From assembly GCA_938074135.1 (NCBI GenBank), contig CALJFL010000012.1, positions 1-10,737 of the forward strand: 10,737 nt of DNA, in the 5' to 3' direction. A program made the position numbers and the translations under genes. The notes under the pieces were generated by a model. That model was not told the DNA's origin, ran no database searches, and was given only the letters and a program-made list of their open reading frames with translations. This DNA comes from an uncultured Halieaceae bacterium (lineage in GTDB: Bacteria; Pseudomonadota; Gammaproteobacteria; Pseudomonadales; Halieaceae). Below, piece by piece: positions 7,050 to 10,737 of the stretch; position 1 is the stretch's first letter; each line of letters begins with the position of its first letter.

Positions 7050-8099
7050 ATGGATTTTACGTTTACACAAGACCAGCAACTGTTTCGAGACTCGGTCGCC
7101 GACTTTTTGCGAGCGGAGGTAACCCCCGAGCGAATTCGGGCAAGTTGGGACACCGACAGCGGGCGCGAATCAGCGCTATGGCAGCAGTTGACGGAGTTGG
7201 GCCTGGTCGGCATCACCGTGCCGGAAGCGTTCGGTGGGCTCGGTATGAGTGCCCTCGATTTTGTGCTGCTGGCCCAGGAATGCGGCTACGTGGCATTGCC
7301 GGAACCTCTGGTCCAGACCGCGCTGGTCGCGGTACCGCTGTTGCAGGATTTGGGCGGTGAACTGGCGGCGACCTGGCTACCCGCTATTGCGGCGGGAGAG
7401 GCCGTGGTGGCGGTGGGCCTGCAACAGAATGTGCTGGTAGAAGACGCTCATATTGCCAGGCTGTTGTTGCTCGAGCATGGCGGCGCTATTCACGCACTGA
7501 CGCCTGATCACTATGAGCTGCAGCGCAGTGAATCGGTGGACCCGTCGCGGCAGTTGTTCAGTGTGGCGGTGAAGGGTGCTGGTAATGCTGTTGCCCAGGG
7601 AGAGCTGGCAGAGCGTTTGCTCGCCCGGGCACTGGATCACGGTGCACTGGGTGCGGCGGCACAAGCACTCGGACTGGCCCAACGCATGGTAGACCTGTCG
7701 GTGCAATACACCGCCGACCGCCAGCAGTTCGGCAAGCCGGTGGGTTCCTTTCAGGCGGTGAAGCATCACATGGCCAATGTGGCAGTGCAGTTGGAATATG
7801 CCAAGGCGCCGGTGCACCGGGCGGCCTGCGTACTCGCTGGCGGCGGTCTGAACGCATCAGAAGCGGTTTCGCACGCCAAGATCGTGGCTTGTGAGGCGGC
7901 CAGGCTGGCCGCCAAGAACAGTATCCAGGTGCACGGCGCCATGGGGTACACCTGGGAAGTCGACCTGCAAATTTTTATGAAAAAAGCCTGGGCGCTGGCC
8001 AACACCTGGGGTGATGCCGGCTTTCACAAAGCGCGGGTTGCCGAGCATATTTTTGCGGAAGGCGCGGCACTCGGTGCCGGCGCCACGTTCGCTCACTGA
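7050..8099 (+). CDS. Short acyl-CoA dehydrogenase homologue, probable non-catalytic partner subunit (FadE32/33-like)
   Basis: 349 residues, shorter than typical 380-residue acyl-CoA dehydrogenases. The N-terminal helix domain (MDFTFTQDQQLFRDSV) and the C-terminal domain are present. The FAD-contacting DRQQFGKPVGSFQAVKHHMA (223-242) and QVHGAMGYTWEVDLQ (293-307) are intact. The middle domain is reduced: the usual TEP-x-x-GSD loop is absent. By eye I find no glutamate at either catalytic position (around 205-215, or in the final loop where NTWGDAG stands in place of IYEGT). This is the pattern of the beta subunits in steroid alpha2beta2 acyl-CoA dehydrogenases such as FadE31-FadE32. It starts two bases after the preceding gene's stop, with GAGG at 7041-7044, consistent with equal production of two partners. 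The substrate is inferred from context: a CoA ester after ring opening, or the HIP side chain. Confidence 0.83.
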   Translation: MDFTFTQDQQLFRDSVADFLRAEVTPERIRASWDTDSGRESALWQQLTELGLVGITVPEAFGGLGMSALDFVLLAQECGYVALPEPLVQTALVAVPLLQDLGGELAATWLPAIAAGEAVVAVGLQQNVLVEDAHIARLLLLEHGGAIHALTPDHYELQRSESVDPSRQLFSVAVKGAGNAVAQGELAERLLARALDHGALGAAAQALGLAQRMVDLSVQYTADRQQFGKPVGSFQAVKHHMANVAVQLEYAKAPVHRAACVLAGGGLNASEAVSHAKIVACEAARLAAKNSIQVHGAMGYTWEVDLQIFMKKAWALANTWGDAGFHKARVAEHIFAEGAALGAGATFAH

Positions 8100-8100
8100 A

Positions 8101-8120
8101 TAACTAACTGACTGACTGAG
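8101..8120 (+). repeat. Five-unit TAAC/TGAC tetranucleotide repeat carrying stop codons in all frames
   Basis: Five four-base units (TAAC, TAAC, TGAC, TGAC, TGAG) directly follow the stop of the preceding gene. Every unit begins with a stop triplet, and because the spacing is four bases, stops occur in all three frames. The last unit supplies the GAGG ribosome site (8118-8121) of the thiolase gene. It may simply be tandem slippage; a role in preventing readthrough is possible but unproven. Confidence 0.7.
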
Positions 8121-8130
8121 GATCATAATC

Positions 8131-9279
8131 ATGGCTGAAGCTTATATAGTAGATGCGGTACGCTCGCCCACCGGACGACGCAGGGGCGGCCTCGCAGAGG
8201 TACACGGCGCCGATCTGGGGGCCCATGTGATCAAGACGCTGGTGGCTCGCAACGACATACCGGATGTTGATTACGACGACGTGATCTTCGGCTGCCTGGA
8301 CGCCATTGGGCCGCTGGCCGGCGACATTGCTCGCACCTGCTGGTTGGCCGCGGGTCTCTCCGACGAGGTGCCGGGCACGACCATCGATCGCCAGTGTGGG
8401 TCTTCCCAGCAATCCGTGCACTTCGCCGCCCAGGCAGTTATGTCCGGTGTGAATGACGTTGTCATCGCCGGTGGCGTGCAGACCATGAGTACGATACCAA
8501 TTTCGTCGGCCATGGTGGCAGCGCAGCCGCTGGGCTTCAGCGATCCATTCTCCGGCAGTCAGGGCTGGGTGGCGCGCTACGGTGATGTGCCTATCTCACA
8601 ATTCAACTCTGCGCAGATGATTGCCGACAAGTGGCAGATCAGCCGCGAGCAAATGGAAGCGTTTTCGCTGGAGTCTCACCGCCGCGCGCTGGCGGCGATT
8701 GCAGAAGGCCGTTTTGACCGCGAGGTGGCCCCGCTCAATGGTGTGGATATGGATGAAACGCCGCGCAATACCAGCATGGAAAAAATGGCCGAGCTGCAGC
8801 CGCTGGCCGAGGGCGGCACGATCACTGCTGCGGTTTCCAGCCAGACCTGCGACGGTTCGTCGGCCATGCTGATCGTATCGGAAGACGCTCTGAAGCGTTA
8901 CAACCTGACCCCGCGGGCCCGTATTGCCCACATGAGTGTGCGCGGTGATGACCCCGTATGGATGCTGACCGCACCGATCCCGGCGACAGCCTATGCCATG
9001 AAAAAGTCCGGCATGAAGCTCGAAGACATGGACCTGGTGGAGATCAATGAGGCCTTTGCCTCGGTGCCCATGGCCTGGCTGTTGGAAACCGGTTATCCCC
9101 ATGAAAAAACCAACGTCAATGGCGGCGCCATCGCCCTGGGGCATCCGCTGGGCGCGACCGGCACCAAGCTGATGACCACGATGCTTCACGAGCTGGAGCG
9201 CAGCGGTGGCCGCTATGGCCTGCAGACCATGTGCGAAGGCGGTGGCCAGGCCAACGTCACCATTATAGAGAGACTGTAA
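8131..9279 (+). CDS. fadA6: FadA6-type thiolase (acetyl-CoA acyltransferase)
   Basis: 382-residue degradative thiolase of full length. The catalytic set is intact: nucleophile Cys89 in DRQCGSSQQ, NEAF at 306-309, His338 in GGAIALGHPLGATG, and Cys368 in MCEGGGQANVTI. Thiolases of this class cleave a 3-oxoacyl-CoA with free CoA to release acetyl-CoA. In the steroid pathway FadA6 acts on the open-chain dioxo-decanedioyl-CoA made by IpdAB, giving 4-methyl-5-oxo-octanedioyl-CoA. Position in the operon, with ipdAB upstream and beta-oxidation dehydrogenases on both sides, supports this substrate; motifs alone would allow other beta-oxidation roles. The start ATG has GAGG at 8118-8121, nine bases upstream, at the end of a stop-rich repeat. 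The next gene follows after 14 bases. Confidence 0.88.
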   Translation: MAEAYIVDAVRSPTGRRRGGLAEVHGADLGAHVIKTLVARNDIPDVDYDDVIFGCLDAIGPLAGDIARTCWLAAGLSDEVPGTTIDRQCGSSQQSVHFAAQAVMSGVNDVVIAGGVQTMSTIPISSAMVAAQPLGFSDPFSGSQGWVARYGDVPISQFNSAQMIADKWQISREQMEAFSLESHRRALAAIAEGRFDREVAPLNGVDMDETPRNTSMEKMAELQPLAEGGTITAAVSSQTCDGSSAMLIVSEDALKRYNLTPRARIAHMSVRGDDPVWMLTAPIPATAYAMKKSGMKLEDMDLVEINEAFASVPMAWLLETGYPHEKTNVNGGAIALGHPLGATGTKLMTTMLHELERSGGRYGLQTMCEGGGQANVTIIERL

Positions 9280-9283
9280 GAGG
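9278..9283 (+). promoter_or_regulatory. Ribosome binding site of the SDR gene
   Basis: AAGAGG overlaps the thiolase stop and lies ten bases before ATG 9294. It favours that start over an in-frame ATG at 9231, which lies within the thiolase gene and would add a 21-residue arginine-rich extension before the Rossmann fold. Confidence 0.65.
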
Positions 9284-9293
9284 CGAATCGAAT

Positions 9294-10181
9294 ATGAGTG
9301 GAATTTGTGAAGGGCGTGTGGCGATTATTACCGGCGCCGGCGGCGGCCTCGGTGCCGCCCATGCGCGAGTGTTGGCTGCCGAAGGCGCCAGTATTGTGGT
9401 CAATGATATCAATGAGGCCGCCGCGGCTGAGGTAGTGGCCGAGATAACCGCGGCCGGCGGAAAGGCGGTGGTGAATACCTCGGACATTACTAATTACGAC
9501 GACAGCCTCAACGCTGTGAAACAGGCCATCGACGCCTTTGGTGATCTGCACGCGGTGATCAATAACGCCGGCATCAACCGCGACAGGATGTTCGCCTCCA
9601 TGACGGAGGCCGACTGGGATGCAGTAATGGCGGTGCACCTGAAAGGACATTTCTGTATCAGCAGTCACGCCGTGCACTACTGGCGCGGTCGTTCCAAGGA
9701 AGGTGAGGCGGTCGATGCGCGGATCATTAATACCAGCTCCGGCGCCGGCCTGCAGGGCTCTATCGGCCAGTCGAACTACGCCGCCGCCAAAGCCGGCATC
9801 GCCGCGCTGACCCTGAACCAGGCGGCGGAACTGGGCCGCTACGGCATTACCGCCAATGCGGTTACGCCAGCTGCCCGCACCGGGATGACGACCGCTGTGC
9901 CGGAGATGGCCCAGCGTATGGCCAAGCCTGACGATGACAGTTTCGATTACTGGGCGCCGGAGAATGTGTCTTCGCTGGTTGCCTGGCTGGCCTCGGTTGA
10001 GTCGGCTGATCTCACCGGGCGCGTCTTTGAGGCAGAAGGCGGCAAAATTTCGATTGCCGACGGTTGGCGTACGACAGAGGGTGTCGACAAGGGCGCGCGC
10101 TGGCAACCCGCCGAGGTTGGCGGCGCGGTGGCCACGCTGCTGGCCAAAGAAGTACCGGCCCAGAAAGTTTACGGAACCTGA
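9294..10181 (+). CDS. Short-chain dehydrogenase/reductase, probable hydroxyacyl-CoA dehydrogenase of steroid ring degradation
   Basis: 295-residue classical SDR. Nucleotide-binding TGAGGGLG (13-20), acidic Asp38 in VVNDI (typical of NAD preference), NNAG (90-93), and catalytic Ser149, Tyr162 and Lys166 (SNYAAAKAG) are all present. The VHLKG segment (114-118) and the extended C-terminal part after about 240 resemble the 3-hydroxyacyl-CoA dehydrogenase domain of peroxisomal multifunctional enzyme type 2 and M. tuberculosis Rv3548c. M. tuberculosis IpdF is shorter (about 262 residues as I recall). Two roles fit: oxidation of the ring hydroxyl of 5-OH-HIC-CoA (IpdF role) or of a 3-hydroxyacyl-CoA in beta-oxidation. 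Sequence style favours the second, while pathway completeness would favour the first. I therefore leave the symbol blank. It sits between the thiolase and a third acyl-CoA dehydrogenase in the same operon. Confidence 0.85.
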   Translation: MSGICEGRVAIITGAGGGLGAAHARVLAAEGASIVVNDINEAAAAEVVAEITAAGGKAVVNTSDITNYDDSLNAVKQAIDAFGDLHAVINNAGINRDRMFASMTEADWDAVMAVHLKGHFCISSHAVHYWRGRSKEGEAVDARIINTSSGAGLQGSIGQSNYAAAKAGIAALTLNQAAELGRYGITANAVTPAARTGMTTAVPEMAQRMAKPDDDSFDYWAPENVSSLVAWLASVESADLTGRVFEAEGGKISIADGWRTTEGVDKGARWQPAEVGGAVATLLAKEVPAQKVYGT

Positions 10182-10194
10182 GGAAGCCCAGCGC

Positions 10195-10737
10195 ATGGAT
10201 TTCAAGTTCACCGAAGAACAGGCCATGATCCGCGACACCGCGGAGGCCTTTCTGGCGGAAGTTTCAACCAGCGCGGCGGTGCGCCAGGCCATGGCCACTG
10301 AGTCGGGTTACGACCCGCAGTTGTGGCAGCGCATTTGCGAGGAGATGTTCTGGCAGGCGATTCACATTCCTGAAGAGCACGGCGGCATGGGCCTGGGTTA
10401 CGTCGAGTTGGTGGCCATGCTGGAGCAGATGGGGCGCTACCTGCTGTGTTCGCCGTTCTACGCCACCGTTTGTCTGGGGGTAAATGCCCTGCGCGTGTCC
10501 GGCAGTGAAGCGCAGCAGGCACAGTACCTGCCGCAGATCGTTGCCGGTGGCACGGCGACGCTGGCCTATACCGATGCCTCCGGTCACTGGGACGCGCAGG
10601 CGGTATCGACGACCTGTGTTGCGCAGGGTGAGAGTTTTACACTCAATGGCACGTATCGTTATGTGCCCGATGGTCATACTGCCGACCTGTTGGTGGTGGC
10701 CGCGCGCGAGCCCGGCTCGCAGGGCGCGTCGGGCATC
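10195..10737 (+). CDS. Acyl-CoA dehydrogenase, N-terminal part only (cut by right edge)
   Basis: 181 residues are visible and the frame is still open at the window end. It begins MDFKFTEEQAMIRDTAEAFL, much like the start of the short subunit at 7050, and continues with HIPEEHGGMGLGYVELVAML (58-77), typical of the acyl-CoA dehydrogenase N-terminal helix domain. Where catalytic family members have a TEP-x-x-GSD loop, this one reads LAYTDASGHWD (123-133), which suggests a diverged FadE32/33-type subunit; the C-terminal catalytic regions lie outside the window. The ribosome site GAGGAAG (10180-10186) overlaps the previous stop, eight bases before the ATG. It probably serves a second acyl-CoA dehydrogenase step, or pairs with a subunit encoded beyond the edge. 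Confidence 0.85.
   Translation, partial: MDFKFTEEQAMIRDTAEAFLAEVSTSAAVRQAMATESGYDPQLWQRICEEMFWQAIHIPEEHGGMGLGYVELVAMLEQMGRYLLCSPFYATVCLGVNALRVSGSEAQQAQYLPQIVAGGTATLAYTDASGHWDAQAVSTTCVAQGESFTLNGTYRYVPDGHTADLLVVAAREPGSQGASGI

Noticed and set aside
9213..10298. Minus-strand frame of 361 codons opposite the SDR gene, longer than the SDR itself.
   Set aside because: The plus strand has an intact SDR with all catalytic residues and a ribosome site; the minus frame has no domain and spans three plus-strand genes. A shadow despite its length.
1..10737. An internal promoter, terminator, mobile element, RNA gene or CRISPR array.
   Set aside because: Gaps are at most 31 bases, with no hairpin followed by a T run, no convincing promoter pair, no transposase-like protein and no array-like repeats.

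Overview
The window is one continuous block of twelve genes, all on the + strand. Neighbours overlap or sit at most 31 bases apart, so it reads as the interior of a single long operon that runs off both edges. GC content is high (about 60% by eye), gaps are very short and Shine-Dalgarno sequences are clear. This and the protein style suggest a proteobacterium, most likely a gammaproteobacterium, though no marker gene proves it.

The gene content matches the pathway that breaks down the last two rings (C and D) of steroids. That pathway was worked out on the KstR2 regulon of Mycobacterium tuberculosis and Rhodococcus, and related genes (scd) are known in Comamonas testosteroni. In order: a FadD3-type acyl-CoA synthetase lacking its N-terminus (1-1317); two tandem Lrp/AsnC regulators (1314-1817, 1804-2271); the two subunits of the IpdAB ring-cleaving hydrolase (2287-3162, 3184-3984); the flavoprotein IpdC (3996-5087); the EchA20-type ring-D hydrolase (5115-5873); a FadE31-type acyl-CoA dehydrogenase and a short partner subunit (5884-7047, 7050-8099); the FadA6-type thiolase (8131-9279); a short-chain dehydrogenase (9294-10181); and the start of a third acyl-CoA dehydrogenase gene cut by the right edge (10195-10737).

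Together: FadD3 would activate the indanedione propionate (HIP) left after rings A and B are removed. After side-chain beta-oxidation, an SDR step and IpdC prepare the bicyclic CoA ester. EchA20 hydrolyses ring D, IpdAB hydrolyses ring C, FadA6 removes acetyl-CoA, and the FadE31-type pair starts beta-oxidation of the remaining methyl-oxo-octanedioyl-CoA. The recognised reactions are known from actinobacteria; assigning them here rests on sequence motifs and gene order.

The most unusual part is control. No TetR-family KstR2-like gene is visible. Instead, two clearly related but diverged Lrp/AsnC regulators sit inside the operon between fadD3 and ipdA, with overlapping reading frames. Other points worth a look are the single-glutamate crotonase, the catalytic asymmetry of the adjacent acyl-CoA dehydrogenases, and a ladder of stop codons in a four-base repeat before the thiolase gene. 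I saw no RNA genes, mobile elements, CRISPR arrays or convincing terminators, and no gene-free stretch longer than 31 bases.
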